Assembly: GCF_018873765.1 (NCBI RefSeq)
Contig: NC_057916.1
Span: 11,550,001 to 11,614,000 of the forward strand
DNA from: Telopea speciosissima
Lineage: Eukaryota > Streptophyta > Magnoliopsida > Proteales > Proteaceae
Reading direction: 5' to 3'
DNA length: 64,000 bases
A program made the position numbers and the translations under genes. Under the pieces are notes generated by a model. It worked only from the letters and a program-made list of their open reading frames with translations, did no database searches and was not told where the DNA came from. Positions 11,201 to 22,002 of the stretch are shown piece by piece; position 1 is the stretch's first letter; every line of letters begins with the position of its first letter.

Positions 11201-14200
11201 GCAGCCCAACCCCAAGATCGATTAATGTCAGGGTTTTGAAAAAAACCCTGAGAAGAGAGATCAATAAGGGGCTGGGGTCTTCAACCAATCTGATGAAGTG
11301 AATAGGGGCTGAGAACAATATCAAATAAAGATCCCACAATAGAAGATGCAGCCGAAACAGATGTAGAGGCCTGATCTCCAAAAAAAATAGGAATCTTCAA
11401 ATCGCAGACAGTGCTTCAGGTCCACTCGATCCAAAAAAGAGGCATAAAAAAGGAGGTATATTGAGGCAGCAGCTAGATCATTACGATCACCTCAGTAGTG
11501 CTGCCCTAATGGGAGAAGAAGAACCAAAAGAAAGGAAGAAAGAAGAAGGGAAGAAGCTCGATGGAGGGAAGGAGAAAAAAATCGAACGGAGGGAGGTGGG
11601 TTTTGAAAACCTAGATCAGAGTGTATTTGGCTCTGATGCCGTGTTAACAAAACAGGAATTTCATGAATGGCTTGAATGATCAATTAGATCAGTCAAGCTC
11701 TCTATTTATAATAATAATAATAAAAGAGATTACAAAGGGAAACACTGTTCATGATACTATTCACGACACTGTTCACGTGAACAGTGTCACAGCCCAAATT
11801 ACAATCGTACCCTTGTTCAAAAGTACATAAATAAAGCATAAATAAAAAACCAAAAATACCCTTATAATATCGGGTAACACATCTCAACAAAGGTCATACT
11901 TGGTACAAGGCCTAAGCTAATGCATATATATATTTTACAAAGGTTCAAATAATTACATTTAGTGTACCGCTGCACATGCCTATTTATATTAAAGATATTG
12001 AATATTAGACAAATTAATGTAATGCGTTCTTACATTTCACACAATATGGTGAACCTGATTCCTTCTGCATATCCAGAACCTAGGTGTTATTGGAGATGTG
12101 GCGTCTTATAATATACTCTTAAAGGCATGCTCTCTTGCTGAAAGAGTTGATTTGGCTCAAGACATTTATAAGGAAATAAAGCATATGGCATCAAAAGGGG
12201 CACTGAAATTGGATGTCATCACATACAGTACTATTATTAAGGTATGCATTTTCTATTGTCAAATGTTACGATCATAATTCAATGCATCCCTGCATGTGAT
12301 AATAATATCGTAATCTTACTACTATTATTTCCTCACCATGTAGAAGTTGTGATCCATTTACTGTGGTGCTTTTCTTCAATGTATTGATACTTCATTGAGT
12401 TCAAGGTCTTTGCAGATGCAAAATTGTGGCAAATGGCTCTGAAAGTCAAAGAAGACATGCTTTTGTCTGGTGTTACTCCAAATTTAGTTACATGGTCTTC
12501 ATTGATCAATGCATGTGCCAATGTGGGTCTTGTAGAAAAGGCAATTCAAGTATTTGAAGAGATGCTTCTTGCTGGTTGTGAACTTAATTCGCAGTGTTTC
12601 AACATTCTTCTTCATGCTTGTGTTGAGGCATGTCAGTATGACAGAGCTTTTCGTATGTTCCAGTCTTGGAAGGAGAGTGGGGTCTGGAAGATTTGTGATA
12701 CTAAAGAAAGTAATGGAAAGATACACAATCTACTTACTAGGCGGACAGGTCATGCAAGTGAAGATTATGATATGCCGGGTGGTGTCTCTGATCCACATCA
12801 TTTGAATTTCATTAAACCAGTTCCCTTTGCACCTACAACTACAACATATAATATTTTGATGAAGGCCTGTGGTACTGATTACTACCGTGCTAAAGCTTTG
12901 ATGGAGGAGATGAAGACAGCAGGTCTCTCTCCCAATCACATTAGCTGGTCAATATTGATTGATATTGGTGGAAACTCTGGAAATGCTGGGGGTGCTATAC
13001 AGGTGAAGCATACTTTAGTTTGTTGTTTTGACTTCTAGTTGTTGGTGCTATGAAATTATAAGATATAGATCATACCTTTTAAAACTGTATGAAGTTATTA
13101 TATTTCTTAATTTTTAGTAGTAAATGTTATGCTTGTACTAAATCCTTCCCGCTTGTTTCTGGGTAAAAAAAAATGCCAACTGATGTGTAGTTTAATTATC
13201 AATGAATGAGATTGGCACAAATTTATGGAACACATTTGTGTAGCTTTGCCATGTTAAAGCATGAACATGCATTGCACTAGAAGTTGAACCCCATTCACTA
13301 GCATTCAGTATTTTCTTTATTTGGTTGCCTTATACTTGTCAAGCAGCACTGAAGCATGGCACCTTAATTTTAGATGTGTCCTATGAGATGGTTGAGCAGC
13401 CCAAATATTTAAATGGAAGAGTGTGGCATTTCCTTGCCATGCAAATGGGCCTTCATACCTTAGCCAAGCTGAAGGTAGCATATGTTGTTCAGGGAGTAAA
13501 ATATATAGTGTTCCACCTGGAGAAGTTGTCTAATTTACCGTGTGTTCATTTTGCGTTAAGCATTATTTTGAGAATCCCATCCTGTAGTTTGTTGGCCTAA
13601 ACACATCATGCATGATATATTGTACTACTTAAATACGTATCTTTAATTCTTGCTTTATCTTTTGATAATCTCCAGTCATTTCCCATGGCCAATTATTATG
13701 CTTTTGATAGCCTACTTAGTTCCTCTCCTCCTTGTCCCTTCATTTTTGTGCTGGTGTATAGTCTGTCTGAGGAAAGTATACATATAAATGCTAATTCTCT
13801 TTTATAACTAACATATTTTTCCACCTTCTCCTGCTTAGGCTCTGAAAACTATGCAAGATGAAGGAATTAAACCCGATGTTGTTGCATACACGGCAGCCAT
13901 CAAGGTTTTTCTGCTTACTTGACACATTAAGTCTGTTCATTGTCCAACGTTTGCCCATCCTTAATGTGTAAATGCTGTTTCATTCTGTGTCTATGTTCAG
14001 TACCTTAAGCTGACAGTACCTGCTCTTTCTTTCGCAGGCTTGTGTAGAAAACAAGAATTTGAAGATAGCTTTTTTATTATTCGAAGAAATGAAAGGACAT
14101 AGATTACAACCAAATTTGGTGAGCTATACGAACAATTAATGCCTCCTTTGCTCATATTATTTCTTCCATATGTTAAACACGTACTTTATTTGCTACTTGC

Positions 14201-17200
14201 ATGTTTGGATTACTCACTAACAAGAAAGACTTTTATGTTGAATATGGTCAAAGATTATCGTAGAACTTCCACCTCCTCCTCCCCAACCTGTTTTTCTCTT
14301 TTTTTCCTTTTCTTTTGATAGGTTGAACTTTGATTGTATCACTGATCCTGTGTAAGAAGGGCAGACTCGTTTCTTCTCACGAGATCAAAGATTATCATAA
14401 AACTTCACCCTCCCCCCCCCCCCCCCCCAAAAAAAAAAAAAAACCCTGTTTTTTTATTTTTCTCTTTTGATGAGTAATCTTTATCAATGTTGCTACCATA
14501 TAGGGCAGGATGAAGTTGGTTTAATGTGTTATGATGGAAAAAGAGTTGCATATTATCAATGCATCTACTTCACAGACAAAGAGAGTTACAATCTAGCAAT
14601 AATGCTCTTCCTCTTTACCTCGCTTTTTTTTTGGGTTGGGGGGGGGGGGGGGAAGCCGTGGAGGGGCTACTGCTATTATAATTTGAATGCTATTGCATAC
14701 AAATTTTATTTATCTCCAGAGATGCATCTAGTAAAAAACAAAGCCATTGTTGGCCCAAGAGAATGTGAGAAGAATTATGCCTGTTGTCATTTCAGGTGAC
14801 ATATAATACACTTCTAAGAGCCCGTAGCAGATATGGTTCCGTACAAGAAGTACAGCAATGCCTGGCTATATATCAAGATATGCGGAAAGCAGGGTGAGTC
14901 GAGCATCTCTAAATGTGTTTTTTCATGTTACTCGCAATTTGGTTCATGCATTTAAAATATGATGTACGCATTCCTTACTTGCAAATTATGTGATGCAATT
15001 AAAAGAGCCTAATAAGACCCAAAACAGGAGTACTTGAAACGGCAAGGCGGTACAGTATACAACTTGAAAGAACTTGAGAAATATCAAGACCAACTCAAAG
15101 ATAAGTGATGTTAAGATCCTTTCACAAGACACCCAAAAATCAGCTAAAAAACTGCTCGGATTCTGTGCTGAAGAAAATGATATTCAAATCTAGACTGTCT
15201 GTCAATGATTCTGCAAAACGGGGTTGATCTTTTGGGGGTTGACTTGAATAGCAACCAATACTAGGCCCCTCAAACAGGTACAGGAAAAAGCCTTCTTGTA
15301 ACTAAACAAAGATGAGATGAACAACTAAAAATGTTCTTATCCAACACCTTTTTTGTACTGGTCCTTCTGAAATCACAGATCATATGGTTAAGTTGCCTAC
15401 ATAGCCATTTCACTTGGCTACATTTCAAAAGATTGGTCTTTCCAAAATTGAACGCAGTTAGGTCAACCTCTTTAACCAAATGTGATGTCTTATGAAAATT
15501 ATGAAACACCCCTGGTAAATCACAAAATTTTAATAGACACAAGATACTCAATTAAGAGGGCAGGCCTTGGTGCAACGGTAAAGGTTGCTCCATTGTGACC
15601 AAGTGGTCACGGGTTCGAGTCTGGAAACAGCCTCTGTGAAAAAAAAACAGGGGTAAGGCTGCGTACATTATGACCCTCCCCAGACCCTGCAGTGGCGGGA
15701 GCCTTGTGCACTAGGTACGCCCTTTTTTACAAGATACTAAATTAAATCCTAAGGGTCTTCAATGTAGATCCAAGATCTTCCAAGAAGCAAAGGAAAATAA
15801 CAGTGGCTTAAATAAGCTGCGCTGATAGCACCCTTTATATGATTTATTTTGATGTCACAACTAACTTTAATATCTATGTCCCAAGTTGCAGTGCCTAATA
15901 CAAACATGCATTTGCAGGTACAATTCCAATGACTATTACCTCAAGCAATTAATTGAGAAGTGGTGTGAAGGAGTAATACAGGATAGCGATCAAAATCAAG
16001 GTCTACTGGCCTCAGGAAGTTCTTCTATCAAAACTGATCTAAAGAAACCTCAAAGTTTTCTTCTTGAAAAAGTTGCTGGTCACTTGCAAAAGGATATCGC
16101 TGAGAGCCTTGTGATGGATCTTCAAGGCCTCACCAAGGTACATTTGTTATATATATAAGGCAATGGCAACTCAAACCTAGTTAAGCAATTGAAACATCAT
16201 CTGGAATTCCAGTCGAAAAGTGGAACATAGCTGCATCAAGTGTTCTCTGACCAGGCTAAATGCAGATTATGAATATATGTTACATTTAACTAATGCTGTC
16301 TTGGATAACATGTTATCGTGTTGGCATAGTGAAGTTTGAGAGTGTTGGACTTGGTAACCCCTGTGTGTACAAAGGTACTGGATCTGGATGTCATTTTGAG
16401 TGTGGAAGTTCATGACCTCAAGTTCAGTTTGGTCAATTATTTAAAGCACTGTGGGCCGGCTTGTCAAACTGTGGTAGGTCTGTTATCCAAAATGGGAGAA
16501 TAGTCTGCAAGGCAGTGCACCCAGTCTTGACAATTGTTACTGTTCAGACTAAGGGACTGTTGGACCTCCAGTACATCAGAGAACATCACTGAGGAGGAAT
16601 TTATACTACAGTAACTACGCTAAACTATGCACACACACAGAATGCAGAGTCAGGCTGCCAAATTGTGAACCGAGAAGGATGAATCCTCTGATGTACAGTT
16701 CATTTATGAAAAGCATCACATTTAGCATGATTGCAATATTTCAGTATATTCATATGGTTTACATCTTTAGATTTTTAAGGTTTGAAATTATAAATACTCT
16801 TTGGTCTTCTTACAGCGACCCCTTACGTAGTATGTATCAACATGGCTGCCGCGTGGCCTTCTAAGGATTTGGATACCTAAGTCCGTAACTCCTAGATGCA
16901 GGAAGGTATTAACAATCCCTGTAACCCTGGGGGTTGAAGTGATTTGGATAGAAAGCTTGAATTGGAGGGAAAAAGATTTCCAATTTCAAATATGAGATAT
17001 AGTGTGGAGGGAAGGAAATTAGCAGGGGTGGGGGGGGGGTGGAAGAAGACAATCAAAACAAATCCAATCTTACAAATTTGAACCAAGCTTAGAGGAATGG
17101 CAAAACTAAGGGGCCTGGTCAAGAAAGAACAGTTTTCTTGATTCTATATATATATATACAGCCATCATAGAATTAGTATGAATTGTTCTAGATCATAAAT

Positions 17201-20200
17201 CTGGATAGATTTGAAAGAAATAGTTAAGACCAGAATAAAATTAAAGAATTCTTCAAAATATGGAATGATCAAGAAACCTACTGAGAACTAGTGCAAAAAA
17301 TCTGAAAATTCTTGAAGAATCAAGAACAGGAAGAAATTAACCCAGGTTGAGTAATCAGCAAGTAATAATTGAGAACAACAAGAGTAGTAATAAAAGTAGC
17401 CAAACAGTGGCAGGGATAATCATAACCTCAGCCAAGGATGTGTACAATTGCAGACAAAGCCAGACTTACCTGCAGGAAACCAAATGACTTTATTCCATTA
17501 ACAAAAACGTATTACAGTGTGTACCATGGCTTGCTTATATAGCGTCATTGCTTTCTTATTCTAGTAGATTGATGCAATAACATTAAAACAATTACTGATT
17601 TAAAACTCATACCAGACTATACTACTCAAGTCTCCAACTAAAAATAGAATGACATTTTTTTTTAAGTAAACTAAATTTCTACAAATTTAATACCCAGATT
17701 AACTAAAACTACTAAAAATCTCTTACTGAAATAGTAATATTTTGAATCACCATAAATAGTATACCACAGTCTACTGAAATTGTGATCTGAAATTGTTAAA
17801 ATAAGTGGAAGACAAATTTCACAAAAGTAGCACACTAACAAAGTCACAATAATCTTGCGTCAGTCCTCTTTGAAGTATGGGTAACCATTGGTACCACTTA
17901 TCCACTCAGTAGTGAAGTACCAGACATAGGATATTGGGAATGGTACTTGTGTCCACTGAGATTGGACAAAGCAGTTTCTCTTTTGCTTAGACATAATTAT
18001 CACAAAACAAGTAGGTTTACAAGACAAAGTAAGTGTAAAACAAAGTCAAACCTACTTGTTTTGTAATTAATTTTCTTATCTCCTAGATCTAGGCAATTTC
18101 CCCAAATAAAAAACCTATATACATGTGTGCATCTAATTTCATAACTTTTCCCAATCAATAGATCTTTTCCATGCATTTTGAGTTAAAACTGAAAGCTGCA
18201 TATGTATATGCACTTGTCTATGTTCTCATTTCTTCCTGTATCATATGTCAACAGGTTGAAGCTCGTATTGTTGTTCTTGCAGTTTTGTGGATGATCAAAG
18301 AGAGCTGCACTCTAGGTCAGAACTATTTTTATAACATGGTTACATAGATACAAATGGTTGGGATAAGATTTCATTGCTCGATCAACTAATATGCTTTCAT
18401 GAATACTAATGACTCCTAAGTTTGGAATCATGACACCCAGCGAAGTGTGCATGAACGTGTACATGTGCACACACACACAAAAATTTGGGCTTCCTTTATT
18501 TATATTTATTTTCAATGTTGTCTGCTATTCCCCCCCCCCCCCCCTACAATTTGGACGTTGTTTCAACATCAAATACTTTGACCTTGCCACCTTGGTTTGG
18601 TTGTTTTGATCAATGGTAGAGGCTTAGGAGATTGATGTAGGCCAATTTAGGGTTTGAGAAAATCCAAATTATAAGATATAGAAATATGAATTTTTTTTAT
18701 ATGGTTTAGGATTTGGATGGTAACTCAATTAGGGTTTTTTATGGTTTAGGATATGGCTGATAACTCAATTAGGGTTTAGGAGATAAAATAATAAGAAATA
18801 AATATATTAATAAAAAATAAAGGATAACCAGAGGAGTTTTGCTTTTTTGAAGAACAAAAGATTAGTCCAACTGACCCATGAGGAAGGCCTTAATGGAGTT
18901 CTCTAGTATGAGTACATGTTAAAGCAACATCATACCCATAATGAACTCCAACCGATAGCTTGTTTATTCATCAATAATTCAATGGTTTCTCAATTATGTA
19001 GTTCATACCTTTTAGATAGAGAATGGTGGTGGTCAACTAAGCTATCCTGAGGTAACATGAGTTAAAGAGTATAGAAATTATCCAAGACTATCGATTAGGG
19101 CTTCAATGAGAACATATATCTCTCTCCGCTCTTCCCTGAATCATCTCAACTAGTAACTAAAGGCTATTGAAACATGTAACAAAACAAAGCACTACTAATA
19201 ACCAACCAAGAAGCAGAGGAAGAAAAGAAAAGTAGAATACGAGAGAGAAAGAAAAGAAGAGAGAAGATGGAGAGAGACTACTGATTGGCAGGAAAGAGAA
19301 TAAACCTTACCGGTAGTCACATAATGTATTTATAATAACTAAAAACAAGGAAATTATAATACTATCCTTGACATGTGCACTCATACATAAACATAGAACA
19401 GAAATTATCTAAAACTAAAATTCCCCTGCAATTGCATTAATCACTTAATGTATAATTCCTTAACACTCCCCTCTAGTTGGAGCATAAACATCTCCCATGC
19501 CCATCTTAGAACAACCTTGAAGAAACACATTAAGAAATAGGTTTTGGTAAACAAATCACTAAGCTGATCAGCAGAGCTAATAAAATGAGTAGAAATCAAC
19601 TTTATCATCACAATATCTTGCACAAACAGTCAACTGTATGTTCATGAGACACCGGATTACTTGCAACATAGATGGCATCCTGATTATCACAGAACAAATC
19701 AATAGGCTGGTCAACAGGAAAGCCAAGATCCTGAACAAGAGACTAACAACATCAATTCAACCGTTATATATGCCATCACCCTATACTCAGCCTCAACATT
19801 AGACCAAGTAATTGTATTTTGTTTCTTACACCATGAAACAAGATCTCCTCCAACAAACGTATAGTACCTAATAGTTGACTTCTGATCATGATCAGCATCA
19901 GCATCAGAACAACCAACAATATTGATATGATTATGGCTTCTATAAATAAGACCTTTTCCTGGAGCACCCTTACTGCTAATAGTAAGAACAACTGCCTAGT
20001 GCAGTTGGTAGAGTGTGGCTTGTAAAAACCCACCCTACTGGAGGTCTCAGGTTCGAACCTCTTAGTTCTCACCTTCCCTCTGGTCCCTTAGAATAGAATA
20101 CCTATAATAAAAATAAAAAAAAACAGTAAGATAATTAAGCTTACCAGCCAATCTTCTCTACCGATGTGTCTGAAATACCTTTGTCATCACAAGCTCCAAC

Positions 20201-21223
20201 TTTTAGATGAGGATCCATAGGAATAGGATTATTAACCTTTTTAGAACCAATATAACAGTCTCAGACAGAGAGATCAAGAACATATTTCCTCTGAGACAAG
20301 TTAATTCCTTTCTTGATACAAACAAACCTATTCCTAGAAAATATGAGAGCCCCCAAGTCCTTCATCTGAAAGTGTTGCAATTATCGATCTGTGGTTTATC
20401 CATTCAATTTTGGCAGCCAAGTAAGGGTGCAACTCGGTAGCTAGGTCACATTTTTTGAAAAACCCAGGCCCAGCTTAAGTCACTTATCCCAACACACAAT
20501 ATAGCATGAAGATCTTATTTAGTTTGCGCTTTCCCGCATAGGCGACAATCGATCTTGTTGAATAACCCCCACCTCTTTCCTTTCCATTACAGCGATCTCA
20601 CTCTGGTTCGAATCCCAGTGGTTTCCTTCTTTAAGGGAATTATTGCATAGTTTATTAGCAATATCTCATCCCCCAGGCTTTGAGCATAAGTTGTCTTTTT
20701 TTTGCATTGTATTTTTATTCTGGTGAACTGTGACATTACCTTTCCTGCTCCTCTCTTAAAAGGAAATTTGACAGCATCACTGATTTATGTGGTTTCTGAT
20801 TTTATCAGAATTCTATATCAAGTATATTACTGCTGTTCCGTCTTCTAGTATCTTCTTCACCAAGTAGCTTTCTTGGTTGCAGGAAATCCAATCAAAGATG
20901 ACATGACCATCATTCTAGGAATCAAGAGAAAAGGTCCAGGTGCCACAAACCATGCTTCTGAGGTGCAGAATGCAGTTATCGAACTTTTGCAGGATGAACT
21001 GGGCTTAGATGTCATCCTGGAACAACCTAGAATTCCAATTACTAGAAATGATTTTGGAAGCCCTTTCAACCCAGACATGAACAATGAAAATAACATGAAC
21101 AGCAGGCTGCCCATTGACTTTGAACCCTTGGCCAGAAGACCTGCAGTATTACAAAGGCTAAAGGTCACAAGGAAGTCATTGTATCACTGGTTACAGAGAA
21201 GAGTAGGTGTCATTAGAAGATAA
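2233..21223 (+). CDS. Pentatricopeptide repeat protein with SMR-like C-terminus (At5g02830-like), 5'-partial
   Basis: The protein is an organelle-type RNA-binding PPR protein. Exons that keep frame across GT-AG introns are 2233-2437, 3062-3169, 12077-12241, 12406-13002, 13839-13904, 14038-14118, 14796-14893, 15918-16137, 18255-18315 and 20883-21223 (stop). They give 646 residues. The first exon starts mid-codon, so earlier exons are outside the window (the Arabidopsis protein is roughly 850 residues, from memory). PPR units are visible, for example TPNLVTWSSLINACANVGL, KPDVVAYTAAIKACVENKN and QPNLVTYNTLLRARSRYG. The tail (ESLVMDLQGLTKVEARIVVL onward) resembles an SMR domain in which the usual DLHG reads DLQG. 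Intron 2 is 8.9 kb because of nested transposons, yet all splice sites look intact. The gene converges on TOP6A. The exon structure is firm; the target RNA is unknown. Confidence 0.9.
3635..3884 (-). repeat. Left (3') LTR of the Copia element
   Basis: On the minus strand it begins TGTTGAGATGTGTTACCC and ends at GTTAACC; the end base is apparently mutated from the CA seen in the other copy. It pairs with the LTR at 11642-11889. Confidence 0.9.
3885..11023 (-). pseudogene. Copia gag-pol, broken by two stops, one frameshift and an insertion
   Basis: The chosen start is the Met at 11023, which aligns with the start of the related copy at 60709. Visible in order are: gag; a CCHC knuckle (CEHCNRLYHTKAQC); protease (DSGATDH); the GAG pre-integrase (WHCRLGHPS); the integrase core (HSDVWGP … SDNG, about 9360-9130) and its C-terminal part; reverse transcriptase with the YVDD active site (about 4830); and RNase H (YTDADWGG … SSAEAE). 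Damage: an in-frame TAG at 9131-9133 just after SDNG, a 2.83-kb insertion in the reverse transcriptase (4903-7732), a one-base shift near 4578, and a TAG at 4024-4026 shortly before the natural end. It cannot encode a full polyprotein. Confidence 0.9.
4903..7732 (-). mobile_element. Long solo LTR (2.83 kb) inserted in the Copia reverse transcriptase
   Basis: On the minus strand the segment starts TGTGAAACCC and ends CCGGGGCGTGACA, the TG…CA ends of an LTR. It is flanked by 5-bp GTCAT (7733-7737) and GTAAC (4898-4902) on minus; these match at 3 of 5 positions and sit exactly where the Copia frame breaks and resumes. Inside there is no coding frame. On minus there is a TATA-like ATATAAATAAATATA (about 7175-7190), followed by a pyrimidine/purine-rich leader and a splice-donor-like CAG|GTAAGC (about 6970). 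Such long LTRs suggest a Gypsy element (Tekay/Del or Tat type); that assignment is inference. A spaced, imperfect repeat of about 50 bp occurs near 5511-5563 and 5637-5690. Confidence 0.6.
11629..11641 (-). other. Copia primer-binding site (degenerate)
   Basis: On minus, the sequence directly after the 5' LTR reads CGGCATCAGAGCC. The canonical tRNA-Met primer site is TGGTATCAGAGC, so two bases are changed. Confidence 0.7.
11642..11889 (-). repeat. Right (5') LTR of the Copia element
   Basis: On minus it begins TGTTGAGATGTG and ends GTTTTGTTAACA. It is about 96-97% identical to the left LTR, which suggests a fairly recent insertion. No assembled date is possible without a rate. Confidence 0.92.
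14407..14445. repeat. Poly-C / poly-A homopolymer pair in a PPR intron
   Basis: A run of about 17 C is followed by about 15 A. It is non-coding and lies between the exons at 14038-14118 and 14796-14893. A G run of about 16 bases lies nearby at about 14638-14653. Confidence 0.9.
15556..15728 (+). mobile_element. tRNA-derived SINE, family copy 1 (full length)
   Basis: It has pol III promoter-like boxes: A box within TGGTGCAACGGTAAAGG and B box GGTTCGAGTCT. The tail ends GGTACGCCCTTTTTT. Flanking 17-bp direct repeats at 15539-15555 and 15729-15745 match at 16 of 17 bases, a clear target duplication. It lies in a PPR intron in the same direction as the gene. Confidence 0.9.
18002..18064. repeat. 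Short hairpin with perfect 17-bp arms (MITE-like)
   Basis: The left arm ACAAAACAAGTAGGTTT (18002-18018) is exactly inverted at 18048-18064, with a 29-base loop that itself contains ACAAAG/ACAAAAC-like words. AATTA-type sequence flanks both sides. It lies in the PPR intron before the exon at 18255. Confidence 0.75.
18701..18780. repeat. 40-bp tandem duplication
   Basis: Two copies of a unit starting ATGGTTTAGGAT and including TAACTCAATTAGGGTTT lie head to tail with few differences. It is intronic. Confidence 0.8.
19172..20380 (-). mobile_element. Truncated Copia remnant (RT end, RNase H, one LTR) carrying a SINE
   Basis: On minus, the translated pieces resemble the Copia reverse transcriptase end (GINLSQRKYVLDL, about 20310) and RNase H (SDADADHDQKSTIRYYTFVGG, broken across stops, about 19920-19830). 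These are followed by a closing SSADQLSDLFTK (about 19590-19550). A polypurine tract (CTAGAGGGGAG on minus) precedes an LTR beginning TGTTAAGGAATTATAC at 19465. The far LTR edge is not certain; about 19172 is a guess. The gag, integrase and 5' LTR are missing. It sits in the last PPR intron (18316-20882). Confidence 0.75.
19987..20121 (+). mobile_element. tRNA-derived SINE with A-rich tail, inserted in the Copia remnant
   Basis: The head is tRNA-like: TAGTGCAGTTGGTAGAG (A box region) and GGTTCGAACCT (B box). The tail is an A-rich stretch at about 20105-20121. Flanking AATAGTAAG (19978-19986) and AACAGTAAG (20122-20130) match at 8 of 9 bases. Copia coding similarity resumes on both sides. The acceptor ends do not pair, so this is not a functional tRNA gene. 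It is a different family from the copy at 15556. Confidence 0.75.
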
Positions 21224-22002
21224 GTATCACATGACATCCTCCAAATCCAATTTTGTATATAGTTAGTATACAATTTCTGAAGCAGAATAAGCTCACTACA
21301 TTGTAATATTTACAGATACTATGAATCATTGGAATAGTCTGTACAGCTGATGCTGCGATTTAAAAAATGAAAACTACTGTCTTTTCTTCTCTTCTCTTCT
21401 CTTCTCTTTCCAGCTTCAAATTGTTGTGAAAAATAGAATTTGTTCAATCCTTTTATTTTTAAGTGTCAGGATGCAAGCACAATTGCAATAACCCGTATAT
21501 CACTTCTTAGCATGCTATCCTATATTTGAACTCTAAATTACAGTTTTGCTTGTTCTTTCCTTTTTGTCAAATTATTCACAATTGTACATGGATTCTTTTT
21601 AAGAGGTTGAAAACACATCTATTTTTGCTGATATTCTGTTATGATGTTGAAGCTGAAGATTTGGGGACATATCTGAACATGTGATAGGTGCCAAAATGCT
21701 AAATTGAGATGCTGTCCACCAACATTCTTGTTTCAACCTCACACAAAATGGACATGGATGTAAAATGAAAGTTGCTTCTGATTTGCAATGTAAACAATCA
21801 TTTCATATTTTTATCTCATATGATGAAAGGAAGCAAAATCAAAGTTGCACCAAAAGTACAAACCGATCTATTTCAGTCGTTCTTACATGATACAGAGATG
21901 TATAAGTGGACAAAACTCACATTCCATCCCCAACAACAAGAAGGGGGTGGTAATACATGGGTTTAATACAGCACAGCCTCCTCTCTCCTTTTCCTATTTC
22001 AT
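21224..22002. other. Intergenic region between convergent PPR and TOP6A genes
   Basis: This 779-bp tail-to-tail spacer is AT-rich. A TCTTC-type microsatellite lies at about 21382-21412. No coding or RNA feature is recognised. It should hold both 3' UTRs. Confidence 0.7.

Larger units (their letters stand above)
3635..11889 (-). mobile_element. Copia (Ty1) LTR retrotransposon, decayed, with a nested solo LTR
   Basis: The element has 250-bp and 248-bp LTRs (3635-3884 and 11642-11889). They differ by roughly 7-8 substitutions and a small indel, about 96-97% identity by eye. Domain order on the minus strand is gag, protease, integrase, reverse transcriptase, RNase H, which is Copia order. A polypurine tract (TTGAGGGGGAG on minus) abuts the left LTR. 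A degenerate tRNA-Met primer site (GGCATCAGAGCC on minus) abuts the right LTR. The 5-bp flanks do not match, so the target duplication is lost or altered. It lies in intron 2 of the PPR gene, in reverse orientation to the gene. Confidence 0.93.
3563..11941 (-). mobile_element. Short Au-like SINE with 22-bp target duplication, split by a Copia element
   Basis: The two halves are 3585-3634 and 11890-11919. Read on the minus strand, the joined halves run from a TAGCTTAGGCCTTGTACC start to a GTTGGGATACGGCTGAGTTG-TTGTCG end. I associate this type of 3' end with Au-like SINEs from memory. Identical 22-bp direct repeats flank the halves at 3563-3584 and 11920-11941. This shows that the SINE inserted first and was later split by the Copia element. 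The joined SINE is only about 80 bp, so it is probably 5'-truncated. Confidence 0.7.

Noticed and set aside
14467-14799. 110-codon frame containing a poly-Gly run
   Set aside because: It spans an intron with a G homopolymer, crosses the acceptor of the PPR exon in another frame and shows no domain.
19987-20060. tRNA-like sequence with good A and B boxes, considered as a tRNA gene
   Set aside because: The ends do not form an acceptor stem, it carries an A-rich tail and target duplication, and it interrupts Copia sequence; it is a SINE.
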